Part shown: positions 8,607 through 18,372 of the stretch, piece after piece
How the letters are laid out: each line of letters starts with the position of its first letter
Position numbering within the stretch: the stretch's first letter is position 1
Assembly (NCBI GenBank): GCA_002812745.2
Contig: NCSJ02000551.1
Location: 1 to 18,372 of the forward strand
Length of the DNA stretch: 18,372 nt
Origin: Scytalidium lignicola
Taxonomy: Eukaryota > Ascomycota > Leotiomycetes
Direction of reading: 5' to 3'
Program-made: the position numbers and the translations under genes
The notes under the pieces: model-generated
The model's database searches: none
The model's input: only the letters and a program-made list of their open reading frames with translations
What the model was told of the DNA's origin: nothing

Positions 8607-10002
8607 ATGGATGACTACCGAGAGGCTGCCATGTCCGGGCTCTTTGATGCGCCTGAGGCCGCTTTGTCGGAACTCGACGATGGCGTGAAGGAAGGTAGGC
8701 TCCATCAGCAAGAATGACGGTATCAATTATGTTCATGAGTTAATTCAGCCGGCTCGCAGTCTTACCTCCAGGGACGGAAGTGCTTTCAGTCAAAGGCCAT
8801 GGTGCCAGCCTCTGGACTCGATCTGCACGAGTAGACACTAAATTAGCTGACGGAACTCCCAAGTCTTACTTTCTGAAGGTACTCTTAATTTCACTCCATG
8901 AGAAATCAATTGGTCCGCAGATCAGTTCCTAACGATACAATTTGACTTATGCAGGTAGGGGAGGGTGACAATGGGCTGAGCATGATGAGAGGAGAGTTCG
9001 AGTCTGCGAAAGCTATCAACACAGTCATTCAAGGTTTTGCTCCGGGGCCAGTCGGCTGGGGTACGTTCAAATCGAATCCTGACCTCCACTTCTTCCTGCA
9101 ACATTTCCACGAAATGGACCCAGAGCTTCCAGATCGGGGGAGGTTGGCTGCTAAGCTTGCGGAAATGCACATGAAAAGCTCGGAGATGCATTTGCAGATG
9201 AAAGCACCGTATGAGGATTCAGGAAAGCCGAAGTTTGGCTTCCATGTCACGACTCATATGGGGAGTCTACCGCAGGACAATCGGTGGACGGACACTTGGG
9301 AGGAGTTTTGGGTACAAGGGTTCAAACGTATGCTGGAGCTTGAGGAGAAGGTGCAAGGTCCCCAACCTGAGGAAATGAAGGAAGTGTTGCAGTCAATTTT
9401 TGAGAAAGTCATACCTCGCCTTCTCAGGCCCATGGAAACAGATGGTAGGACAGTTAAACCGTCTCTCATCCATGGAGATCTTTGGCACGGAAACGTTTCG
9501 ACAGACGTTAAACAAATGAACCTATCGTGTATGATGAATGCTGCTTCTGGGGCCACAATGAAAGTAAGTATTTTGAAATTATTTTCGATTTTACCTAACT
9601 TTTGTACGTAGACGATCTTAGATCGATGCAAGATGGACCCCGTCATAAGCTGGGTCGTCCTGCACGCATGGCTTATCTAGCTAACTATCCTCCCGCTTTC
9701 CCAGCTGAGGATTTTGATGACCGTAATGCTCTTTACCAGCTGCAAGTTCACCGATTGCTTTTTGAGAAGATGAACATGTTATTAACATTGTTCGTAGGCG
9801 ATATTATCTCCATGATGGGGCATTGTTCCCAAAATTCAACAAACTCCGTCAAGAGTGAGTCTAAGGCGAGTAAATTTGCAGAGTTTAAGGCTGACAAATA
9901 TAAAGGTTTATCGTCGAGGCAACAAAGTTAGTCAATGCGTATCCCGACGGATATGAAGGATGGTTGAAGGACTATGTGAACGTGCAGGCCACGGATATCT
10001 AA
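8607..10002 (+). CDS. Fructosamine-3-kinase family protein (APH-like fold) with an apparent one-base frame break
   Basis: Members phosphorylate sugar adducts on lysines (protein deglycation) or related small substrates. Six exons: 8607-8694, 8760-8878, 8955-9563, 9612-9741, 9798-9854, 9906-10002. They total 1100 nt, one short of a multiple of three. Family signatures are GHGASLWTRSARVDTKLADG, SYFLK (nucleotide-binding Lys), GEFESAKAI, WGTFKSNPDLHFFL, FGFHVTTHMGSLPQDNRW and the catalytic loop LIHGDLWHGN (His242, Asp244, Asn249). The metal-binding stretch TNEPIVYDECCFWGHNE and the tail PRHKLG, EDFDDRNALYQL, YYLHDGALFPKFN are present but in the -1 frame. The shift falls within 9507-9513, too short for an intron. 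As written, translation leaves the family frame after residue 254 and would stop near residue 294, losing the metal-binding Asp; an undamaged version would be about 366 residues. Intron 4 uses a GC donor. It lies tail to tail with the NLR gene (122 bp apart). It is either a recent pseudogene or a sequencing error. Confidence 0.8.
9742..9797 (+). other. GC-AG intron in the fructosamine-kinase gene
   Basis: The donor reads GCAAGT, the classic form of the non-canonical GC donor, with ATTAAC as a possible branch site and CGTAG as acceptor. Only this 56-nt removal keeps RNALYQL in frame with RYYLHDGALFPKF. The nearby GT at 9746 would shift the frame and hit a stop. Confidence 0.7.
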
Positions 10003-10124
10003 GGACATATGTCCTGCGATGAATTGTAGGAGAGAGAGAGTGAGATGTAATTTTCTTGGTTGATTTAATTGACTTAACTTCCTCTCGGAAATGTGGCCAA
10101 TTGCTGTATCATAATCGATAGGTC
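10003..10124. other. Convergent intergenic spacer
   Basis: A 122-bp tail-to-tail spacer between the kinase and NLR stop codons. It contains a short GA run (10030-10040) and a T/A-rich stretch suitable for 3' ends of both genes. No protein or RNA gene is seen. Confidence 0.6.
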
Positions 10125-13100
10125 CTATGAATTATACGATGGTAGGTCATGTAGTATGGCTCTATGACCAATCCCTCGTTTTATGACAGCAATCTCGGCC
10201 TTATTCACAAAAATCAGATCCCCTTTTGCAGTGAGTTGGAAGATCACACGTTGACTTCTGTTGATCCACTCGTCAGGAATGAACATGTGAAATGTACAAT
10301 CATTTTCGTCTCCAGAAAGTTTCAACGAGCAGACCCAGAGGTCTTTGTTCAGAAAGAATAGTGATGAATGATTGACTCCGATCAAGTGCTCGATATGTGC
10401 ATTCGCACGATCGAGGCGGTCAAGTACAGCTACCTCCTTGGTATCCGCTCTGCAGCTTGAAGTCTCGAGTAAGCAGAAATGTGTTGTTGAAAGGTTTTTA
10501 TCAAATCTCGATAATCTGAGGACGAATATCTTGCCGTCAGGGGAGGTGGTGACGTCTTGAACGGTAAGTTGACCATCCGCGTTGCATTGCAGTTTCACCC
10601 CACTGGCAGCTGAGATTTCCTCCAAACCATTCCAACTGTAAAATTTCAGATTGGCTGGCTCAACAGCGATGACTTGGTCCGGATTTGTTGGATCATTCAC
10701 CCATCTGCCGACAGAATTTGTGTGAATGGAATGCATAGTCTTCTCGCCTTGGAGTTGAAACACAACTACTGCTTGTGTTGTGACAACTAGAAGACGCGTG
10801 CCTGCAATGTTAAATAGAAGCTGCTTGATTGGATTCGTCAAGTGAGTTGTGAAAACATTCGATACAATTTCCCATTGTTGGCGGTATCGCAATTCCTTGA
10901 CCAGCACTCCATTGAGTCCATCCACGCTAGCAATGAAATTTGTTTTGGAGTTCCAGATTATTTCGGTGATCCAGTACTTTGCCGCATGCCGATACATGTC
11001 TTTTACTTTTTTGCCTGTTGCAGTACTGTATAGTGCAACGACGCCGTCGTCTATTCCGCAGAGAATAGCATCCCCACTAGCCAGACAAACTAGTGCCGTT
11101 ATTTCCATTCTGCCTTCCTCCGGTGATGATGCAAAATCTTCCATTGGTAGGGTAAGAGCGTCCGATACACTGTCTGTATCTGGCGTGTTGGATAACACTA
11201 GCAGTGGTGGTGCCCAGACATTGCATTGGGATTCACGAATGTCGATAACTCGTTGACTGTCACCGCTGAAGGCTAAAGTACGCAAATTGATGTTGGAGGT
11301 ATGAATGATCCTGTAGAGCAACTTCAAGGTCTCGAACTCGTAGAGCATGATTATACCTGAGCTGCTGCCGACCCCTAATGTTCGACCATCTGGACTACTG
11401 GCGATTATTGCAGCTTCAGAATCTTCCACCGTCGCAACTAAACATTGTTGATTCGGATCAAAAACCGCTAGTGCTCCATCAATATAAGTAACAGCTAGTA
11501 GACCAATGTCAGGGTTCGGGTTGAACTTCACAGCTAGGATTGCCTCGACTGGCTGGTCCCCGGCGGATGCATCGGTGTCCGAATTGACGTCTTTTTCGCA
11601 GCAGCCGATGTATTCGTCGTTATCCAGGTCTGTAAGAGTGACTGGCTGACCTCTGTGAACAGTGGCGAGCATATTTGACGACAATGAAAAGCTGGCACAA
11701 GTGATATCACCTCCTTGAAACAAAGAGACTGGCCCAGAGAGGGAATTCTTTCTGAGCATCGTCCCCACCACTTCTCCATCGGCAGTATGCCTGATTACAA
11801 GATTATTGCTCCTTGTGATTGTCATAAGACGTTGATCTTGATCTGTGAAAGAAAGAGCAAGTGGTTCCCCCGGGGTGTTTTGAACCCATAATTGGCTCCC
11901 ATCAGCAACATTGAACAATCGAATCCTCCGCAGTCCACCACAAGCCAAAAGATCGCCAATCAGGTTATACCGGAGTATCTTGACAACTTCTTGATGTTGA
12001 AGGATCCGAAGTTCTTGAAATGTTGTATGATCGTAAATGTGAACAGCGCCGCTCTGGAGGCCAACAGCAAAGCTTGAGTCACCATACGCAACAGCCGTGG
12101 CTGTCTTTCCATGGAACGAAATACTGCATAGGCGATCGTCCCACACACGTTGGGATAGACCAAGTATTTGTATACCCTTGGAGTATTTGTACTGAGACGC
12201 TATGGCACTTTCAGGGGGTGCCAAGGGGGGTATCAGGCCAAAAATGGAAGACGGACAGCGTAGCAAGTTCTTGCCAAACTTTGCTACCAAACGGATGAGG
12301 TCAACAGACCAGTTCTGAATCAACTGCGACTTTTGGTCGAGAAGCGGCCTATACTTCGCTCTCGCTTGTAGGTATGCTCGCAAATTTTGAGATGCACGAA
12401 TTAAAGCGTCCAACTTTCCTCTATAGGCAATGTGCTCGATCCAGCTGAATGCGTTGGTGGTCAAGAATGCGTAAATTTGGTCGAGAAAGTCATCGTCGTC
12501 AGAATGACTCCTTCTGATGTGATCGCTGAAGTACGTACATGCATACTCCGCGAATGGAGAACTGGCTACCCGCCTTGTAATTCGTAGTGAGGAATGTCCC
12601 GACAGGCCTTGTGTCCGCACAGGCCGCATCTGACTGCCCCGCAGAAATTTCAAGCAGGCCAAACCGAGCTGTTGATTGGCATCTTTGGAATGAACTCTGA
12701 ATTCAGATTCGAGATCTGGATTCAGGAGAAAATCTCTCACCGTTTTGTGGACTAAGCACACCCTTTTCATTTTGTCAAAGTAAATAAGATTGCCGCAGGA
12801 TGACCTGACAGTTTGCTCAAAAATTGTGATATTGAACTCTATTTTGAGCGCATCTGCGAGTTCCGGAACGGTAAGGGGATGGACCGCACATGCTATAAGG
12901 TTCAAGATGGCTTTTGAAACTCGCTTTTTCTCGTCGCTGTCATTTTCTGACTCCAGGAGAGACTTGAGCGTTCGTTCGTACAGATGATGCATTCCGGGCG
13001 GCACCCCCTCTAGGATTTGCTCAACCTTCTCGGCACTGTACGCATGATTTTCCAGCTCTTCCATGACAAGGTTAGCCCAGAGAAAGCAGCCCTCTGATTT

Positions 13101-15035
13101 CTCGACAATTTTTTCTACAAGGTCTAGATGACCTCCATCATTCTGGTCCCTGAGCGCAAATCCCAGGCCTTTCTCTACAAATTGCCTGATGCTATTGTGA
13201 GTGTCGTCGAACGACATCTGCTCTTCTCGGATCCGGCTACCGAGCAGTGAGAGTTTCCCCTGGAGCTGAAGGGAAGGGCGACTAGTCAGCATAACGCGTA
13301 GAGGAAATCCAGACTCAATCTTGGCCAGCATGGGAAGAAGGGCAGCATAGTCCTTGCATTCATCCAGAGCATCAATGACCCAGTATTGAGGCTGCTCAAA
13401 GTCGCATCGGAAGATACCAGATACGAAAAGCTTGCGCCAAATCAATTTCTCGTTATCTTTGTCGAAATTAACGCCGTTATCTTTCATTGTAAGAATCTTT
13501 TCCCGGACGTTGGAACTTAGAAGCGCCATTTGATATGCAAGCGAACGGAGAAGGCCACTGGTCGTAGACTTGGCTCTGTCTTCTGATGAGAAGTAGTAGT
13601 AGCTACAGTCTAGATTGAAACCTTCGAGATGGTTAATCACTTGACTCGTCAATACCGATTTCCCCGTTCCCGGTACCCCATGAAGCCATATTACCCTAAA
13701 AAGTTCAGTGGGAGGAAAAGACGGCGTCCGCGGCGTGAGCGGCGTCTGCGGCTGCAGGGAACAATCTCGCCAGTCACGGAACATTGGTTTGGAGATAAAC
13801 CAAGAGCACGACTCTGGCATACACAAGTCCTCGAACTCTATGAGATCATCCTCCGGCTTCTCTTGCACACCAAGGTATTCCCTTAATGCGCGGAGTTGGT
13901 CTAGGTGGGAAGCATGTTTTTGAGTAGACACTAGGAATGTTCATTAGTGACGATGGTGGGCAAGGTTATGAGAGATCTAACCTTCTCTGAGAATTGAATC
14001 CACGGTCTGGCTGAGCGTGTTCCGCAGAGTAATGAAATCTCGATCCGTTGGTTTCTCGAATTTACAAACTCCCCGGTGATTTTTATTGAGCGGCATCCTC
14101 TGCTCATTGACGTAGCCTAATGTTGCAGATTTTTGGCTGACAATCATCCGCGAGGATCCTGCCCAAGTCTCCAGTGTTTCGTAGAAGGAGAATAATTGTA
14201 CATCCTGTGAGTATCGTGGGAATTCGCTGTTGATCAACTGGATCATTGCCGACGTTGGCTTAAGATCCTGGACAAACGGCTTTTCGCCATGAAAAGGAGA
14301 AATGCTGATGAGCGTTTGCACAAGCTGGGAGCTCTCGGAACCTTGATGTGGCGTTGCGAGGAAATATAAACTGTGTATGCGTCCGCCAAGTTGCTGGTAA
14401 TTCGTATTGGTGCGGGCTTCAATGTATGCCTGGACATGTTAGCTCGAATAATGGCGGGAAAGTTAGATTTTGAGGGTACCTTTTTGGCAATCAAGCCGCC
14501 CAAGCTATGTGCGATGAGAACAATCTTACTGTCCGGGGATGCCCTGATGGAAGGTGAATTATGTATAGCCCCTAAGAGTGATTCTGCAATGTCATGGACA
14601 TTAAGAATACTGCCGCGTGTGTCGTGCCAAGTCGATTTGTATCCGAAGCTGTGAACGCGAACGTTCTGAAAAGCCGGGTCTTTCGACAGCCATTCCTTTG
14701 GCCAAAAGTGATGAAGCTTCGAACTGAAGCTCCATGTCTTGCGAGAGCCTCCCCCGAGGCCGTGTATAAATATGAATTCGAGAAGTGGTTCGGAAGGGCA
14801 GTGGATGGTGGTCAGGCCCAGTGGACCCCACGTATCTTCCTCGTCGAAAGGGAGCTGATCTTGTAACTGCAGCCCCGATAAAACCCTCTCCAAGGAGAGA
14901 AAATCGAATTTGGAGTTGTTTCTCCGCCGTCGACCGAACTACAATAGAGAGTACAAGCGTCAGTCACAACCAGTTGGACTTTTGATGAGTGTACGGAGCG
15001 GTGGCAAAAAATACGGGACTCACGGGGAGTTCCAT
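10125..15035 (-). CDS. NLR-like receptor: SesB-like alpha/beta hydrolase, NACHT NTPase, WD40 repeats
   Basis: Four exons on the minus strand: 15035-15024, 14938-14480, 14429-13982, 13930-10125. They total 4725 nt, 1574 residues, with all phases consistent. The SesB-like lipase/esterase domain (about 45-300) has FIFIHGLGGGSRKTW (oxyanion region, ~60-73), IAHSLGGLIA (nucleophile Ser149), FLATPHQGS, and NHRGVCKF (His275, likely catalytic). The NACHT domain has Walker A GVPGTGKS (391-398), Walker B YWVIDALDEC (ending ~498) and LTSRP (521-525). An all-helical linker follows, with AFSWIEHIAYRGKL near 793. From about 910 to the end are degenerate WD40-type blades such as SFAVGLQSGAVHIYD and LGVGSSSGIIMLYE. 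Fungal proteins of this architecture are regarded as cytosolic STAND receptors: the repeats sense a ligand, NACHT oligomerises, and the lipase is the output. All key residues are present, so it looks intact. The first exon is only 12 nt (MELP) and is the least certain part; exon 2 has no in-frame ATG near its start. Confidence 0.88.
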
Positions 15036-15456
15036 ACTAAGCGGCGGGGTTGTAGCGGCAGCACCGACCACTCGTGCTCAAGTGAAAGGAGCTCGGCGTT
15101 GGTCCATGCACATGGAGCAAAGGATTCACAGTCGCTGCTTTGGACTCATCGTCCGCTAAGAACATTCAAGAGAACAATGGTGATATTGTCAAAGAAGGTC
15201 ATACCCCAGTGGGCGTTTAAGGCGCAGAAGCCTTGCCAGGATCCTCACAAGGGTCCTTCGCTATGATTGGCTAACCGCACCTGCTCTCATGTTCGTTCCC
15301 CACTTCTGTATTTGCAAGCCAAGTCTACTTCGTGTACATTTGTAGTTACCAACGAGGACTTTCAGAATCCTTACAGTTTGACAACTTTATGACAGACACG
15401 CTACGTAGTGTGCGAACTTCCTCCCTTCAAGATCAAGTGCGGTGTTGACAGTCAAT
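15036..15456. promoter_or_regulatory. Divergent promoter region between NLR and MFS transporter
   Basis: 421 bp separate the proposed start codons of two genes transcribed away from each other, so both promoters must lie here or overlap. An ATTGG (reverse CCAAT) sits at 15266-15270. No credible gene was found; open frames here are extensions of noise. Whether the two genes are co-regulated cannot be told from the sequence. Confidence 0.45.
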
Positions 15457-17350
15457 ATGTCAAAGCCCAATCATGATATCGAATACCTTCCAATACGATC
15501 CAACATTGATGAGCCACAAAATTCGCAATCACAACTGAGCACCTCTTCCCAATCAACTCAGAAACTCTCGTACTCAGCATTCACCAAACGGCAAAAAATA
15601 TGGATAGTATCAATTATAGCATCCACAGCTTGGTTTTCCCTTCTGAGCAGCTTTATATTCTTCCCCGTCATCACCACCCTAGCTGAAGATCTGCATACAA
15701 CAGTTGGAAGAATCAATCTCACCGTGACTTCCTATCTGATTTTTGCAGCAATCACTCCTTCTGTTGTGGGGAGTTTTTCGGATATCTCTGGTCGAAGACC
15801 AGCCTATATCGTAACCATATCGCTTTACGTGGCTGCGAACATTGGACTTGCGTGTCAGAATTCCTTCGTGGCTTTGTTCGTTCTTCGCATGCTACAGTCA
15901 GCTGGTATAGCTGGTACGGTCCTCCATTTTCTAAAATAAGAGAGGAAAGCTGTACTGAATACACCAGGCAGCTTTTCGGTTTCGTATGGAGTCATAGCAG
16001 ATATAGCCAGTCCGGCCGAAAGGGGTTCTTTCGTCGGAGCCGTTGCTTTTGGGTGCGTGGTGCCCATGTAGAAAAATGTTAATTTGACTGATTAGTACTC
16101 TCAGCACCAATACGGCGCCTAGCATAGGTCCCATCTTAGGAGCAGTACTAAATGCGAAGGTAGGCTGGAGGTGGATTTTCTGGTTCCTAGCGATTCTATC
16201 TGGCATTTGCCTAACCTTGATCTCTCTTACGCTCCCCGAAACAGCTCGAGCTGTTGTTGGCAATGGCGGAATTCCTGCTCATGGAATCCATGCCGTGCCG
16301 TTCAAGAAAATGGTTGCAACCCCTTTGCCAGTCGATGCAAACAAAAACTTCAACATTTACACTAGAACGCGATGGCAGGTTCCAAATCCATTGACATGTC
16401 TGAAAGTACTACTCCTCAAGGACTCCTTCCTTGTGATCTTAGTACTTGGGATTGTTTACATGACATACGCATGCCTACAGACGTCACTCGCGACTCTCTT
16501 CATTCAAATATACGGCTTCGATGAACTGCAAGCTGGATTAATATACATCCCTTTTGGTATCGGCTGTGCATTGGCGGCGTGGGGTGCAGGTTAGTTTCCC
16601 CTCGAGACTCACAGTAACACCTTGTCTAACGCAATGTAGGCAAAGTTCTCGACCGAGACTACCGCTGTACTGCCAAGGCTTATAACTTCACAATTGACAA
16701 GAAACACGGAGATGAGCTTCTCGATTTCCCGCTTGAGAAGGCACGAGTTACAAGTATTTTCTATCCGATCACACTCGCAGTCGTAAGCACCGTCGGATAC
16801 GGCTGGTGTCTAGAAAGAAGAACTGTACGTGCTTTGCTTTTGTGTTAAGGAAATGGCATCTAACAATTCCCACAGCCATATGTGATACCACTTATTCTTC
16901 AGTTCTTCCAAGGAGGTTCACTGCAAGCCTGTTCCACTGTGAGTACCTTACCCGCAAACCCCATCTAGTCTGTTTGGGCATCCGCTAACAAATTTCCAAA
17001 TCACATAGATCCTCAACACACTCCTCATGGATCTCAATCAAGACAGCGCGTCGACCTCACAAGCCTGCTGTAATATCATACGATGCTCTTTAGCAGCTGC
17101 TGCGCTGGCCTGTCTCGATCCTCTTGTCAATGTGGTGGGTGTCGGCTTCTGCTTCACTATCATTGGTGGTATCACATCGATATGTATTCCAGTTCTGCTA
17201 CTTGAACGTACGAGGGGATGGGGGTGGAGACTAGAAAGAGAGAGGCTTAGGATTGCAGCTGTAGAACCGGACAGTGGGGTAGAAAGATTTCGAGAGAGGC
17301 TAGAGTTGAGAAATACTAACCGCCCCGAGGAGCTAGAGACATTGATATAG
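15457..17350 (+). CDS. Major facilitator superfamily transporter, DHA1 type (quinidine-resistance/citrate-exporter-like)
   Basis: Six exons: 15457-15913, 15968-16052, 16105-16589, 16640-16824, 16876-16938, 17009-17350. They total 1617 nt, 538 residues. Introns are 50-70 nt with GT donors, CTAAC- or CTGAT-like branch sites and AG acceptors. The start ATG has A at -3. A polar, Ser/Gln-rich cytosolic N-terminus (1-47) is followed by about 12 hydrophobic segments: TM1 48-71, TM2 86-106, TM3 116-134, TM4 from about 138, and TM7-12 in the C-terminal half. Motif A, GSFSDISGRRP (105-115), follows TM2. SLTLPETARAVVGNGGIPAHG after TM6 and GKVLDRDYR, DFPLEKAR and ERTRGWGWRLERER are typical of the fungal QDR/CexA-like branch of DHA1 proton antiporters. 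It probably exports drugs, organic acids or other small molecules at the plasma membrane; the substrate cannot be read. It appears intact. Confidence 0.85.
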
Positions 17351-18060
17351 AGAAATCATGGCTTGCTTGGCCAATCTGAAACATCGTTAAGTGTTCCATG
17401 TGCAATAGCGCTGCTATATTCTCAGCGCCAATTTAAAATCTCTTAGGTGACCGATAGGGGGAACAGTCGCTAGTGGATGAAAGCAAATCAAGAAATTATC
17501 AGCGACGTACTCCTACGTTAGAATTCTCTGGCAGCGAACATGTGAAATGCTATAGCGAGCATGAAATGTAGACATATTTACTATATATAAATGTCAGTAA
17601 AGCAGAGGTCAAGTTCTCTCCAAAGAAAGAATTCTTATCCCATGGCACCCAGACCACGCTCCTTTCACCCGGGCGTATTTGATCTTGTGACCTCGCCTTC
17701 TTTCTTTCGAGAAGTATTGAAGCGTTTGCTTACCTCCCCCCTCCCTATCATCTATACGGTCTCTGGCTAATTATCGCGAAATATTGTTGTTCAACCCAGT
17801 TTCATCGCCCTCTTCTGCTCGTCGTCAATGTATTATAATGAGCTCCCTGCTAAAACTCGGGTGCAATCAGGGCAAGCTAGGGTCTTTCTTATATATATTC
17901 TTAACCAGGAAGGCTGAGTTTGGGAGAAGGCAGTTCCTTGAAGGTCTTAATATTTGACAAGCTGTTTGGAACTTCGGCAGACCAGCAAACGGACACTAGC
18001 AGAGTTTAAATTACCTCGGGATGATGTAGAAATCTAGTCCTTTTTTCTTTGGGGAAGGTT

Positions 18061-18083
18061 AGCGAAATTTAGGACTCGAATCT
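18061..18083. repeat. Dispersed 23-bp repeat, copy 2
   Basis: AGCGAAATTTAGGACTCGAA followed by TCT. It differs from copy 1 (7471-7493) at two positions, both transitions towards A/T in this copy. On the minus strand it carries the box B-like word GATTCGAGTCC. No tRNA-like upstream half is visible in this copy. Confidence 0.55.
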
Positions 18084-18212
18084 TGTCCTTATATTATAGT
18101 TTGTGAGTCTTTTTTCATTAATTGTTATAACTCTTTCTTATATGATAACCTTTGGATTAATTAATGTAAGGTAATTTTCTTAATATAGTGTTTATTATTG
18201 TCGGTTCACCTG

Positions 18213-18260
18213 TAGCACGAAGTACGGTACGCAATTATACGTAATATACTCGTTGTGCTA
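18213..18260. repeat. Imperfect inverted repeat
   Basis: TAGCAC (18213-18218) pairs with GTGCTA (18255-18260). Inside, a TACG/CGTA pair flanks an AT core, giving an imperfect stem. It lies directly before a stronger hairpin. Confidence 0.4.
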
Positions 18261-18276
18261 TTCCATCGTTGTTGTA

Positions 18277-18334
18277 CGATTAGGGGTGGGAGGGCGAAGC
18301 TGTAGGAGCTTCGCTCGTTCCCACTACCTAATCG
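18277..18334. repeat. Long interrupted hairpin
   Basis: Three perfect stem blocks are nested in order: CGATTAGG/CCTAATCG (18277-18284 with 18327-18334), GTGGGA/TCCCAC (18286-18291 with 18319-18324), GCGAAGCT/AGCTTCGC (18294-18301 with 18307-18314). The loop is GTAGG. That is 22 base pairs with small unequal interior loops. It could be the end of a mobile element (MITE- or Helitron-like), an RNA hairpin or a terminator-like structure. No partner copy is in the window. Confidence 0.75.
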
Positions 18335-18351
18335 GGACTAGCTTACAGGGG

Positions 18352-18368
18352 CACGTGAATATCACGTG
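18352..18368. repeat. Near-palindrome with two CACGTG boxes
   Basis: CACGTG-AATAT-CACGTG: two copies of the bHLH-type E-box CACGTG spaced by 5 bp, so the 17-bp site is a palindrome except for its central A/T bases. It may be a paired transcription-factor site or part of the inverted-repeat cluster before it. Confidence 0.6.
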
Positions 18369-18372
18369 TACG

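Larger units (their letters stand above)
17351..18372. other. Gene-free 3' region ending in inverted repeats
   Basis: No coding region is recognised in this final kilobase. The first part would contain the 3' untranslated region of the transporter. About 18060-18200 is AT-rich and carries the second copy of the 23-bp repeat. From 18213 to the end, several inverted repeats are packed together. A gene might begin beyond the window edge. Confidence 0.5.

Noticed and set aside
9507..9513. GTTAAAC as a programmed -1 ribosomal frameshift site in the kinase gene
   Set aside because: The heptamer is a known type of slippery sequence, but here it is in the wrong phase: zero-frame codons are GTT AAA, not TTA AAC. 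No frameshifting is known to me in this family. A one-base loss is simpler.
10125..12110. High-identity tandem WD40 repeats at DNA level
   Set aside because: Blades are recognisable only as protein patterns and are well diverged from one another.
15914..15967. Early stop in the transporter after SAGIAGT
   Set aside because: It is explained by a 54-nt intron with GT donor and CCAG acceptor; the frame continues as GSFSVSYGVIADI.

Overview
The window looks like nuclear DNA of a filamentous ascomycete (Pezizomycotina; class not resolved). The evidence is four intron-rich genes with 46-110 nt introns, GTRNGT-type donors and CTAAC/CTGAC branch points, together with fungal families (a SesB-like/NACHT/WD40 receptor, a QDR-type MFS transporter). 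Gene-free DNA between the genes is partly very AT-rich and holds decayed repeats. I worked out exon structures by hand from reading frames, splice signals and remembered family motifs; no search or alignment was run.

Layout: 1-779 is gene-free with short tandem and inverted repeats. 780-6606 (+) is a nine-exon gene for a ~1764-residue Sacsin/NO VEIN-type protein: a GHKL ATPase at the N-terminus, a disordered acidic/Ser-rich linker, and a C-terminal NOV (DUF3883) domain with an ExK nuclease-like motif. 6607-8606 is gene-poor, with a gene relic on the minus strand, a tRNA-like relic and a GC-rich island. 8607-10002 (+) is a six-exon fructosamine-3-kinase family gene that appears broken by one missing base just after its catalytic loop, and it contains a GC-AG intron. 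10125-15035 (-) is a four-exon NLR-like gene (~1574 residues) encoding a SesB-like alpha/beta hydrolase, a NACHT NTPase and a degenerate WD40 propeller. 15457-17350 (+) is a six-exon 12-TM MFS transporter (~538 residues) divergent from the receptor gene. 17351-18372 is gene-free and ends in a group of inverted repeats, including a 22-bp interrupted hairpin.

The two large genes are the most interesting. Both are multidomain NTPase proteins of types linked to innate immunity or self/non-self recognition: one carries a lipase-like effector domain (an NLR), the other a nuclease-like domain (a GHKL protein). Whether they work together cannot be read from the sequence: they are about 3.5 kb apart on opposite strands with a metabolic-repair kinase between them. 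The transporter and the receptor share a ~420 bp divergent promoter region.
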